From positions 1 to 64,000 of the forward strand of contig CACAVZ010000002.1 in the NCBI GenBank assembly GCA_902536065.1: a stretch of DNA of 64,000 bases, written 5' to 3'. The DNA comes from an uncultured Synechococcaceae cyanobacterium (lineage in GTDB: Bacteria; Cyanobacteriota; Cyanobacteriia; PCC-6307; Cyanobiaceae). Position numbers and translations under genes: made by a program. The notes under the pieces were generated by a model, which made no database searches, was not told where the DNA came from, and was given only the letters and a program-made list of their open reading frames with translations. Shown here in pieces: positions 57,071-64,000 of this stretch (positions are counted from its first letter, which is position 1; each line of letters opens with the position of its first letter).

Positions 57071-57072
57071 AA

Positions 57073-57285
57073 ATGGAAGAAAAAAAATCCAATCCAATAA
57101 AAGTATTTTTATACATATCTGTATGGGTAATAATTTGGGGAACATTAGGTTCTTTCATAGATTATCCTCTTTATAAAAATAAAATTTACTTAGAAGGAAG
57201 CATATATCAGTATCTTACATTCATAATTACAGCAATAATATCCATAATTAGTGCAAAGTTTTTTTATACAAAATTTGATTTATAA
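57073..57285 (+). CDS. Two-helix small membrane protein coupled to Hli
   Basis: The 70-residue protein has two hydrophobic helices (about 10-27 and 46-62), a basic N-terminus and a polar loop with DYPLYKNKIYLEGSIY. It begins 2 bases after the hli stop and is surely co-transcribed. This suggests a thylakoid role alongside Hli, by context only. No known family recognised. Confidence 0.75.
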   Translation: MEEKKSNPIKVFLYISVWVIIWGTLGSFIDYPLYKNKIYLEGSIYQYLTFIITAIISIISAKFFYTKFDL

Positions 57286-57543
57286 AAATTTGTACCTAAA
57301 TTTCTTAATAATTTTAGCTGGTTCTTTGTTCTCATTTGACTCGTAAAGTATCCACTGATGTGTCTCAGTATCATGATCGCAACCATAATTCCCAGATGAG
57401 TTATCGTAACCTGCAAGATATGAATGACAATTCTGATCTGCCTCAAAAGCAGAATCATAACCTGTTAAAAAATATATCAAAAATAGAAGGGTTACTAACA
57501 AAAAAAATACTTGAAAAACTAAATTTACTACCTTCATAAGCAT
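57280..57543 (-). CDS. Small membrane-anchored or secreted protein, function unknown
   Basis: The 87-residue product has an N-terminal hydrophobic helix (VVNLVFQVFFLLVTLLFLIY) and a soluble C-terminus with two Cys (QNCHSYLAG and NYGCDHDTE) and THQWILYE. The pattern suits an exported domain that could form a disulfide. Its end overlaps the convergent two-helix gene by 6 bases. I recognise no family. A Met two codons further in is a second possible start. Confidence 0.68.
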   Translation of the reverse strand: MLMKVVNLVFQVFFLLVTLLFLIYFLTGYDSAFEADQNCHSYLAGYDNSSGNYGCDHDTETHQWILYESNENKEPAKIIKKFRYKFL

Positions 57544-57597
57544 TTCTAAAATTTAAATATATCATTTAAAAAATATTTTTTCGATCTAAAAATATTG

Positions 57598-57852
57598 TTA
57601 ACGACCAACATTAAATACAAAGTCATGGAATTCTTGATTCTTTAAATAAAGAATGACTAGCAATATCAAAATCAAGTTTAAGCCTAATACTATTGATCCA
57701 AAAATATTTATTTGTTTTTTACCTGGCAGAGTATATGTAAATTTCTTGCCTTTAAGAAAACCAGCTAAGCCTTTTTTTTCTTTTTTTGTTTCTTTTATTT
57801 GAGTATTTTGAGTATTATTCTTATCTTCATAATCAGAAAAACCTTTTACCAT
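57598..57852 (-). CDS. Small single-helix membrane protein, function unknown
   Basis: The 84-residue protein has a charged N-terminal half (KETKKEKKGLAGFLKGKKFT), one helix (IFGSIVLGLNLILILLVILY) and a short tail. It is one of a run of small leftward genes between hli and HU. No family recognised. The intact frame and normal composition support it as coding. Confidence 0.65.
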   Translation of the reverse strand: MVKGFSDYEDKNNTQNTQIKETKKEKKGLAGFLKGKKFTYTLPGKKQINIFGSIVLGLNLILILLVILYLKNQEFHDFVFNVGR

Positions 57853-57906
57853 TACAAATTAAATAACAAATTTATAATATTCCAAAAAAATAAATTATTT
57901 TAATAA

Positions 57907-58218
57907 TTAACAATTTTTAATCACATATGGGATCATTAATGAAATTCTCTCATTTGAGGAATTTTTATAAAAATAAGCTTCAATAATTGCCGACTGCATC
58001 CCCAATAAGCTTGATTGACATTTGAATTTATTTTGATCATATACAAGTAATTGAAGTTTTTCTATTTCAGAAAATAACTTTTTACAAACTTGGGCTTGAG
58101 AATCTTTAATACAATAACTTGCTTCTTTTAAAATCTTGGATTTTGTTGGAATTGTTTCTGCCATAACAAAATTAGATAACAACAAAAATTTTAGTAATAA
58201 AAAAGTTAAATATTTCAT
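57907..58218 (-). CDS. Small secreted protein with four cysteines, function unknown
   Basis: The first 20 residues (KYLTFLLLKFLLLSNFVMAE) form a typical signal peptide with probable cleavage after VMA. The mature part has Cys in SYCIKD, QVCKKLF, FKCQSS and the terminal KNC, so two disulfides are possible in the periplasm or lumen. It is 103 residues long. No known family. It lies leftward of HU with a gap holding the HU terminator. Confidence 0.68.
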   Translation of the reverse strand: MKYLTFLLLKFLLLSNFVMAETIPTKSKILKEASYCIKDSQAQVCKKLFSEIEKLQLLVYDQNKFKCQSSLLGMQSAIIEAYFYKNSSNERISLMIPYVIKNC

Positions 58219-58295
58219 TACTTCTTAAGACTTCAAAATTTGAGATACCTTTTTAATAGTTTTGGTCATTTAGCTACTTTCATTTTATTGAAATT

Positions 58296-58323
58296 AAAAA
58301 AAAAGATGCCCTAAAAGAGCACC
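58296..58323 (-). terminator. Rho-independent terminator of HU gene
   Basis: On the minus strand an 8-bp stem (two G-U pairs) with a 3-base loop (58305-58323) is followed by nine T (58296-58304). It lies 33 bases past the HU stop codon. Confidence 0.85.
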
Positions 58324-58355
58324 TTGGCACATAAAGAGGAAATAGATTAAAAAGA

Positions 58356-58631
58356 TTACCCTTGAACTCTATCCTTAAAAAGTTTACCTGCAGAAAATGT
58401 TGGAACTCTTTTAGCAGGTATTGCTATTTTTTCGCCTGTCTTAGGGTTTAATCCCTGTCTTGCAGAACGATCTCTTGGCTCGAAAGAACCGAATCCTAGT
58501 ATGGAGACTTTTTTGCCTTCCACTACTGAATCAACAATAGTTTCAATAGCTGCATCAACAACTAAAGAAACATCCGTTTTTGTGAGCTCTGTACGAGCAG
58601 CAACAAGATTAACTAAATCAGCTTTGTTCAT
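58356..58631 (-). CDS. hup: DNA-binding protein HU
   Basis: This 91-residue histone-like protein has MNKADLVNLVAARTELTKTD at the start, VSILGFGSFEPRDRSARQGL and NPKTGEKIAIPAKRVPTFSAG, which covers the DNA-binding beta arm. A longer open frame would begin at TTG 58664, but the family start MNKADLV sets the start at ATG 58631. It is transcribed alone, with its own terminator and a long leader. Confidence 0.97.
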   Translation of the reverse strand: MNKADLVNLVAARTELTKTDVSLVVDAAIETIVDSVVEGKKVSILGFGSFEPRDRSARQGLNPKTGEKIAIPAKRVPTFSAGKLFKDRVQG

Positions 58632-58723
58632 TGAATTGTTTGTAAAGCGGAAATTTAAAGACAAGAGTTTTAATCAAGCCTAAAAACCTCGAACTTAAAT
58701 ATCATATGGAGCAAATACAAATA

Positions 58724-58741
58724 CGGCAACCGAAAATGCCG
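58724..58741 (-). promoter_or_regulatory. GC-rich hairpin in the HU leader
   Basis: CGGCA/TGCCG arms with an 8-base loop sit next to a GGCGGCGC run (58741-58748). This is the only GC-rich patch in this gap. A minus-strand TATAAA (58754-58759) would place the transcript start a few bases upstream, making the hairpin the 5' end of the HU mRNA. Confidence 0.4.
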
Positions 58742-58753
58742 GCGGCGCAAAGC

Positions 58754-58759
58754 TTTATA
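58754..58759 (-). promoter_or_regulatory. Candidate -10 element for HU
   Basis: TATAAA on the minus strand lies 123 bases before the HU start codon. No good -35 is visible. The long leader it implies contains the GC-rich hairpin. Confidence 0.35.
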
Positions 58760-58835
58760 CAAAAATTTAGGACATTATTAACTTAATTGTTAATTTTTAT
58801 AGCCGTGCATTTTTCTTATATAAAAAAGATCCTCT

Positions 58836-58931
58836 TTGAGTAAAAAAAAGCCAAAACCATTGTTATCACTAAATAAAACCAAAAAAAATCCAACTTTATT
58901 TATCAAAAAGAAAAAAGACAACGGGGAATGA
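58836..58931 (+). CDS. Possible small Lys-rich basic protein
   Basis: A TTG-started 31-codon frame encodes SKKKPKPLLSLNKTKKNP, then TLFIKKKKDNGE. About 12 residues are Lys. It has the look of a small RNA- or ribosome-associated basic protein, but A-rich DNA also produces Lys-rich frames by chance, and no strong ribosome-binding site precedes it. Confidence 0.35.
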   Translation: MSKKKPKPLLSLNKTKKNPTLFIKKKKDNGE

Positions 58932-59256
58932 CTTTAAGAATTTAAGCAATTATTATGTTTTATTAATTTTCAGATATATTTCCTTCTCATCACATGAAAA
59001 AGCATAATTTGTATTTTGAAATCAAGAAAAATCTGTTTTTCTCATTATTAAATTTTCCCTCTAAGTCTATTTATGCACTTAATAGCCGGATGAATAAATT
59101 GTAATTCATTAAAAAATTAATTCTCTCTAAGATCTAATAAAGTTGATTAGTGAAACCTTAAATTTGATTTTTTTTTGGAATTTTGCATCTATTATTCAAA
59201 TATCAGTAATTTAAATAAATTATCTAAATATTTAACTAATCAATGATAAAGAGAAA

Positions 59257-61275
59257 GTGACTCATATAAAAAAAGGTAAGCCATTTCCTTTAGGAAGTTC
59301 TCTTACTTCACAAGGGGTTAATTTTTCCCTAGTAGCCACAAATGCAGAATATGTAGAAATTTTATTGTTTGAAGAAGAGGACTCTATTTCGCCAAAAAGT
59401 ATATTGAAACTAGATCAGCAACATAATACAGGTCCCTACTGGCACGCGGAAATAAAAAATCTTAATGAAGGTTGTATTTATGCTTATAGAGTAAAACAAA
59501 AAAATAATGAAATTAATAATAACTATGAAAAAAAAGTATTACTTGATCCATGCTCAAGGGGTATTACGGGATGGGGAAGTTATAAAAGGGGAAATGCATT
59601 GAAAACGCATGAAAATACTAATTCTTGTCTTAAAAGCGTTGTTTGCGATAGAAAATTATTTAATTTTAAGGATTATCCAAGACCTAAACATTCTTGGGAA
59701 GAAACAATTATCTACGAACTCCATATCCAAGCCTTTGCTGAACCAACTGATGAAAATGAAAGTTGTTTCAAGAAATTTTTAAAAAAAATTCCGTATCTCA
59801 AAGAACTCGGTATTACAACAGTTGAATTACTTCCAATTTTTTGTTTTGATCCAACTGATGCACCAAATGGTTTAGAGAATTTTTGGGGTTATAGTCCAAT
59901 CAATTGGTTTACCCCTCATTTTGAATATCTTTCGAATGAGTCCGCCGAAAAAAATAGAGAGGAATTTAGAAGATTAGTAGAGGAATGTCATAAAGCAGAT
60001 ATTGAAGTCATCTTAGATGTTGTCTACAATCACACGTCTGAGGGGGATTCTCAAGGTCCTGCAATATCTTGGAAAGGTATAGATGAAAATCTTTATTACT
60101 TTATAGGAAAAGATAAAAATTATCAGGACGTCTCTGGGTGTGGTAATACCATTGCAGCAAACAGAGGATTAGTTAGAAAACTAATAATTGAATCTTTAAA
60201 ATGTTGGGCGAGTGAATTTGGAGTAGATGGTTTTAGATTTGATTTAGGGATTGCCCTATCAAGAGGAGAAAATCTTTCGCCACTGGAAAATCCTCCAATT
60301 TTTGAAGATATAGAATGTGAACCAGAACTTATCGACATCAAATTAATTAGTGAACCATGGGATTGTGGTGGTTTATATAAATTAGGTGATTTCCCATCCA
60401 AGAATACTTTCACTTGGAATGGTCTTTTTAGAGATGACTTGCGGAAATTTTGGAAAGGGGATAAAGATACAGCTTGGAAAATGAGCGATAAAATAAAAGG
60501 TACTCCATCGATTTATAAAAAAGAGAATATTTTCCCAAAATCAATAAATTTCATCACTTCACATGATGGTTTCACTTTAAAAGATTTAGTAACTTTCAAT
60601 AGAAAACATAATTTTGCCAATCGAGAACAAAATAGAGATGGTGATAACCATAACAATTCTTGGAATCATGGTACGGAGGGACCAACTACAAACGAATTAA
60701 TAAATGATTTAAGAAAAAGGCAACAAAAAAATCTTATTCTTAGTTTACTTATTTCTAAAGGTGTTCCAATGATACTTATGGGTGATGAGATAGGAAGGTC
60801 ACAAGGTGGTAACAATAATTCTTGGTGCCAAAATAATTTATTGGGCTGGATGAATTGGGAACATGGTCAACAAGATTTGGAATTATTAGAATATTTTAAA
60901 TACGTTATTAAAATCCGAAAAAAACTAATAAATATTTTTAATCCATCATTCTTCCCTAACAGTCAACCCAACCTAAAGATTCCAACATATCATTGGCATG
61001 GAACAAAGTTAGATAGACCCGATTGGAGTAGTTGGTCTCACACAGTTACATTTAGCATCAATAAAGGCAATACCAATCCTCTCGTCTGGATAGGTTTAAA
61101 TGCATACACAAAAAGTATCGATTTCCCCTTGCCGAAATGTAAACATAATTGGTTAAAAGTTATTGACACTAGTATGAATGATACTTTTGAACCCTTAACT
61201 ATTAATGAAAAATTTGTTTCAATAAAGAGTAGAAGCTCTTTATTAATTATTTCAGAGGAAGTGTTTGGGGTCTAA
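59257..61275 (+). CDS. glgX: Glycogen debranching enzyme (isoamylase type)
   Basis: This GH13 enzyme cuts alpha-1,6 branches of glycogen. A CBM48 domain opens the protein (GKPFPLGSSLTSQGVNFSLV). The catalytic barrel has DVVYNHTSEGD, VDGFRFDLGIAL (nucleophile Asp, about residue 329), LISEPWDCGG (acid Glu, about 366) and FITSHDGFTLKDLV (about 432). The loop DGDNHNNSWNHGTEGPT is typical of GlgX/isoamylase. Length is 672 residues. The start is GTG, with an AAAGAGAAA purine run just upstream. A tRNA gene converges on it. Confidence 0.96.
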   Translation: MTHIKKGKPFPLGSSLTSQGVNFSLVATNAEYVEILLFEEEDSISPKSILKLDQQHNTGPYWHAEIKNLNEGCIYAYRVKQKNNEINNNYEKKVLLDPCSRGITGWGSYKRGNALKTHENTNSCLKSVVCDRKLFNFKDYPRPKHSWEETIIYELHIQAFAEPTDENESCFKKFLKKIPYLKELGITTVELLPIFCFDPTDAPNGLENFWGYSPINWFTPHFEYLSNESAEKNREEFRRLVEECHKADIEVILDVVYNHTSEGDSQGPAISWKGIDENLYYFIGKDKNYQDVSGCGNTIAANRGLVRKLIIESLKCWASEFGVDGFRFDLGIALSRGENLSPLENPPIFEDIECEPELIDIKLISEPWDCGGLYKLGDFPSKNTFTWNGLFRDDLRKFWKGDKDTAWKMSDKIKGTPSIYKKENIFPKSINFITSHDGFTLKDLVTFNRKHNFANREQNRDGDNHNNSWNHGTEGPTTNELINDLRKRQQKNLILSLLISKGVPMILMGDEIGRSQGGNNNSWCQNNLLGWMNWEHGQQDLELLEYFKYVIKIRKKLINIFNPSFFPNSQPNLKIPTYHWHGTKLDRPDWSSWSHTVTFSINKGNTNPLVWIGLNAYTKSIDFPLPKCKHNWLKVIDTSMNDTFEPLTINEKFVSIKSRSSLLIISEEVFGV

Positions 61276-61287
61276 AAAAATTCTAAA

Positions 61288-61358
61288 AGCGGGCGGCGGG
61301 AATCGAACCCGCATCTTCAGCTTGGAAGGCTGAGGTTTTACCACTAAACCACGCCCGC
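61288..61358 (-). tRNA. trnG-TCC: tRNA-Gly (anticodon TCC)
   Basis: On the minus strand the acceptor GCGGGCG pairs with CGCCCGC, the anticodon loop CTTCCAA gives TCC, and the T-loop is TTCGATT. The discriminator is T, as in other tRNA-Gly. Length is 71 nt, with no encoded CCA. Confidence 0.98.
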
Positions 61359-61419
61359 ATTAAGTAATAGAATTACCATTGCAATAATACATTATCAAGC
61401 AATCAACAAAGTAAAAAGA

Positions 61420-62817
61420 TTGGAAAACTCACACTCGAAAAAAAAGATTACTAGATCAACAACAAGATTAATGTTTTCTTATGGGTTGGGAGATGCAGGC
61501 ACAGGTTTAGTAGCGACGCAATTTGGTTTTTTTCTGTTCAAATTCTTTATTTCTGCTGGTTTACCAGTAATAATTGCAGGTTCATTATTAATGTTAATAA
61601 AGATATGGGATGCAATAAATGATCCGTTAATTGGATGGTTAAGTGATCGTACTAAATCAAGATGGGGGCCTAGAATCCCATGGATGGTAGTAGCATCTGT
61701 TCCTCTTGGTTTCTCTTTGGCTGCGATATGGTGGACACCCACTGGTTCCGTGCTCACCAAGACTATTTACTATGCCATAATTTCCATAATCGTAATGACT
61801 GCTTATACAAGTATTAATCTCCCATTTGCAGCTCTATCAACTGAAATTTCTGAAAAAACAACAATAAGAACAAGACTAAACGCATCTAGATTTACTGGCT
61901 CAATAATTGCAGGACTAACTGGTTTAATAATTGCAGGAGTTGTATTGGGTTCTGAAGGATCAGTAAATAATGAATATTTTTTAATGGGTAAAATAAGCGG
62001 ATGTATTGCAGTTGCTGCAACATTGATTTCTTGTTGGGGTTTGGCTCCATTCGCAAAAAAAGCAAGAAGGCCTTCCGGTAAAGTTGAAGCTATAACACTT
62101 CAATTCAAAAGGATTTTCAGAAATAAAAAATTTTTAAAAGTTATTACGCTTTATATTCTTCTCTGGTGCGCCTTACAATTAATGCAAACAGTAGCTTTAA
62201 TCTATGTAGAGGATGTACTGAATGTGCCCACATATATTGCGAAGTGGATCCCGATACCTTTCCAAATTAGCGCTTTAGTGGGTTTACAAATATGGGCCAG
62301 AGTATCAAATAAATTGAATAGGATTACAGCATTAAATTATGGGGCAATTTTATGGATTATTTCATGTACTGCGGCTTTATTTTTACCTTCATTATCAAAA
62401 ATTTCAGGAGTTGGAGATAGTTTATTCCAAAATGCCGGCAACATATTTCTGTTCATTCTTTTAATTTTCATAATCTGTCTTATTGGCATTGGAGCTTCAA
62501 CAGCTTTTCTTATCCCTTGGTCACTTCTTCCTGATGCAATAGACGAAGACCCTGAGAAACCGGCAGGATTATATACTGCCTGGATGGTACTTATTCAGAA
62601 GATTGGTATCGCGTTTAGTGTTCAATTATTAGGATTTTTATTGTATTTATCAGGTTATCAATCATGCTTTGTTGATAAAGATGGTCTAAATATTATTGAA
62701 CAATGCTACTCAGCACAATTAACTATTAGATTATGTATTGGATTTATACCCTCAGTATTAGTAATAGTTGGTCTTTTAATCATGAGAAAATGGGATCTAA
62801 AATTAATTACAAACTAA
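61420..62817 (+). CDS. GPH-family sugar:cation symporter (MFS)
   Basis: The 465-residue protein has about 12 membrane helices. SYGLGDAGTGLVATQFGFFL and WDAINDPLIGWLSDRTKSRW are the signatures of the glycoside-pentoside-hexuronide:cation symporters (MelB relatives). IPWSLLPDAIDEDPEKPAGL is the conserved late motif. It probably moves a sugar or glycoside across the inner membrane. The location after glgX suggests a link to carbohydrate use. The start is TTG. Confidence 0.88.
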   Translation: MENSHSKKKITRSTTRLMFSYGLGDAGTGLVATQFGFFLFKFFISAGLPVIIAGSLLMLIKIWDAINDPLIGWLSDRTKSRWGPRIPWMVVASVPLGFSLAAIWWTPTGSVLTKTIYYAIISIIVMTAYTSINLPFAALSTEISEKTTIRTRLNASRFTGSIIAGLTGLIIAGVVLGSEGSVNNEYFLMGKISGCIAVAATLISCWGLAPFAKKARRPSGKVEAITLQFKRIFRNKKFLKVITLYILLWCALQLMQTVALIYVEDVLNVPTYIAKWIPIPFQISALVGLQIWARVSNKLNRITALNYGAILWIISCTAALFLPSLSKISGVGDSLFQNAGNIFLFILLIFIICLIGIGASTAFLIPWSLLPDAIDEDPEKPAGLYTAWMVLIQKIGIAFSVQLLGFLLYLSGYQSCFVDKDGLNIIEQCYSAQLTIRLCIGFIPSVLVIVGLLIMRKWDLKLITN

Positions 62818-62826
62818 TATAAAGAT

Positions 62827-63582
62827 ATGTATTACCTAAATTTTTTCAAAAGACTTCTAAGTAGCTTAATCATTGGAGGGCAAGCAATAAATTTTATCTT
62901 TAAGGGAAAAATTTCCAAAAATGATCTCTTTGACCAACTTATGGAGTCAGGTCCTGGCAGTTTATTAATTGTATTAATTACTGGAATTGCCGCAGGTACA
63001 GTTTTTAATATTCAAGTTGCATCACAACTTACAAGTATGGGGGTTTCAAGTGAAATTGGAGGATTATTAGCAGTAGGCATGGCAAGAGAAATGGCTCCTC
63101 TTCTTACTGCTACTTTAATGACTGGAAAGGTTGCCACTGCTTATGCTGCTCAACTGGGCACTATGAAAGTCACAGAACAAATTGAGGCAATAACCATGTT
63201 AAAGACCGAACCAGTCCAATATTTGGTAGTCCCAAGGTTACTATCGATGGTAATAATGTCTCCAATACAGTGTCTTTTGTTTTTATCTGTAGCTTTATGG
63301 AGTGGACAAATTTGGAGCACAATTTTTTATAAAGTTCCTCCAATAGTTTTTTGGACATCTGTAAGATCAGGTAATGTGAGTTTAACCAGTACCGACTTAA
63401 CTTCAATGTTAATAAAATCTGTAGTGTTTGGATTACTTATTTCAATCATTGCTTGTGGATATGGACTCACAACCAAGGGAGGTCCAAAAGAAGTTGGGAC
63501 AAGTACTACAGGCGCAGTTGTAATGACTCTCGTTATTGTATCTTTAATGGATGTATTACTAACGCAAATTTTATTTGGATGA
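62827..63582 (+). CDS. MlaE/YrbE-type ABC transporter permease
   Basis: The 251-residue permease has the MlaE layout with about five helices. GPGSLLIVLITGIAAGTVFN, GLLAVGMAREMAPLLTATLM and GTMKVTEQIEAITML are characteristic. These transporters move lipids between membranes (the TGD1 relative does so in plastids). The ATPase and substrate-binding subunits are not in the window. It overlaps the next gene by 8 bases. Confidence 0.93.
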   Translation: MYYLNFFKRLLSSLIIGGQAINFIFKGKISKNDLFDQLMESGPGSLLIVLITGIAAGTVFNIQVASQLTSMGVSSEIGGLLAVGMAREMAPLLTATLMTGKVATAYAAQLGTMKVTEQIEAITMLKTEPVQYLVVPRLLSMVIMSPIQCLLFLSVALWSGQIWSTIFYKVPPIVFWTSVRSGNVSLTSTDLTSMLIKSVVFGLLISIIACGYGLTTKGGPKEVGTSTTGAVVMTLVIVSLMDVLLTQILFG

Positions 63583-63991
63583 TCCTATGTTTAATACTAA
63601 ATCAGAAAATGAGGAACCAGTAATAATATCTCCTTCATTTCAGTTGCCAATCATTCTAATAGTTTTAAGTTTTATGCTTTTGTTTCTGAATATTGGTTCT
63701 TTGCCAACAATAGTTTTTGCCTCTTTTAGCTTTTTTTTATTACTTCAGTCTTTCACCTTAAGAATAAAAATAACAAATGATGATTTTATCGTTTTACAAT
63801 TAGGGAAAGAGATTAGAACTTTTCCATTCAAGAATTGGATATCATGGAAATTCTTTTTCCCTGTAATCCCAGGTATTTTTTATTTTAGAGAAAAGTCCAG
63901 TCCTCATTTATTACCAATTTTATTTAATCCAAAGCAATTAAAAGATGAGCTATTAAAAAAAGTTGACTCCCTAGAAATTAAAAATTCCTAA
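63575..63991 (+). CDS. Small membrane protein (DUF3119-like)
   Basis: The 138-residue protein has two close hydrophobic helices (about 27-70) followed by a soluble C-terminus with LQLGKEIRTFPFKNWISWKF and LPILFNPKQLKDEL. The start is TTG 63575, overlapping the permease by 8 bases. An ATG four codons later is possible. The pattern and position after an MlaE permease recall the cyanobacterial DUF3119 family. The coupling suggests a part in lipid transport. Confidence 0.75.
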   Translation: MDDPMFNTKSENEEPVIISPSFQLPIILIVLSFMLLFLNIGSLPTIVFASFSFFLLLQSFTLRIKITNDDFIVLQLGKEIRTFPFKNWISWKFFFPVIPGIFYFREKSSPHLLPILFNPKQLKDELLKKVDSLEIKNS

Positions 63992-64000
63992 AATTCAGAC

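Larger units (their letters stand above)
58632..59256. other. Long intergenic region between HU and glgX
   Basis: This 625-base stretch contains the HU leader (with a GC-rich hairpin at 58724-58741), a possible 31-codon Lys-rich ORF (58836-58931) and an AT-rich glgX upstream region. Apart from those I see only weak AT-rich palindromes, such as ATTAAC...GTTAAT near 58776-58793. It is the longest non-coding stretch in the window. Confidence 0.7.

Noticed and set aside
58632..58664. TTG start giving HU an 11-residue extension
   Set aside because: HU proteins begin at MNKADLV, which matches the ATG at 58631.
59024..59042. AGAAAAA/TTTTTCT hairpin as a terminator
   Set aside because: The stem is almost all A-T and no gene ends nearby on either strand that would need it.
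58994..59104. 36-codon ATG frame upstream of glgX
   Set aside because: It has no ribosome-binding site and a composition close to random AT-rich sequence. I could not support it.
1..64000. CRISPR array, prophage or insertion sequence
   Set aside because: No spaced direct repeats, transposase, integrase or phage structural gene was seen anywhere in the window.

Overview
The window looks like a stretch of chromosome from a high-light-adapted Prochlorococcus (marine picocyanobacterium). The signs are very low G+C, short gaps between genes, many TTG and GTG starts, and a typical picocyanobacterial gene set. That set includes nickel superoxide dismutase, a high-light-inducible protein, an ARC6/Ftn2 division protein, a ClpR-ClpP3 pair and a ThiD2-ThiE fusion. 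The genus is inferred from gene content and protein character, not from a database match.

Layout. Positions 1-8423 hold housekeeping and cofactor genes: the end of cobL, nadK, pheS, surE, a membrane protein, ribF, thiE-thiS, two tiny ORFs, a larB-like gene, a signal-peptide protein and ispF. Positions 8585-17443 are an accessory block lodged between ispF and trmD, visibly more AT-rich than its flanks, with eight genes for a surface glycan. These are a formyltransferase/beta-propeller fusion, a flippase, three glycosyltransferases, a CofD/YvcK-like protein, a HAD phosphatase and a sugar-type nucleotidyltransferase. The last four rightward genes (CofD-like, HAD, GT2, nucleotidyltransferase) are tightly packed and are my best candidate for an undescribed system: one enzyme would make a nucleotide-activated donor and a CofD-type enzyme would transfer it as a phosphodiester onto a glycan.

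Positions 17531-30609 carry trmD-era, a Bax-inhibitor-1 homologue, phoH, rpsP, ffh, ftn2, pdhA, a group-2 sigma factor, nnrE/nnrD and mnmA. Positions 30602-39137 carry lnt, an FKBP isomerase, the nickel SOD cluster (sodN, its signal-peptidase-like maturase and a His-rich nickel permease), trpC, lpdA, a SpoU methyltransferase and murA. After an intergenic region with two tiny overlapping ORFs come tRNA-Leu, argD, folC, an FAD oxidase, a cytosine-deaminase-like hydrolase, tRNA-His and miaB. These are followed by a cell-envelope/division run (ddl, a small membrane protein, ftsQ, ftsZ) and the SRP RNA gene. Positions 50132-56781 hold panB, a frameshifted hemW, a PIN-TRAM membrane protein, clpR-clpP3, ilvC and cobD/cbiB. 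Positions 56825-58631 hold an Hli protein, several small orphan proteins and HU. The right end has glgX, tRNA-Gly, a GPH-family sugar symporter, an MlaE-type ABC permease and a small membrane protein.

Functional links inside the window: both SRP components (ffh and the SRP RNA); PDH E1-alpha and E3; cobL and cobD in cobalamin synthesis; ftn2, ftsQ and ftsZ in division; murA and ddl in peptidoglycan; and sodN with its maturation protease and probable nickel importer. The most notable sequence irregularities are a G8 homopolymer that breaks hemW, two genes (sodX and the SpoU methyltransferase) whose conserved N-termini lie upstream of any canonical start codon, and a seven-unit 9-nt tandem repeat inside ffh.
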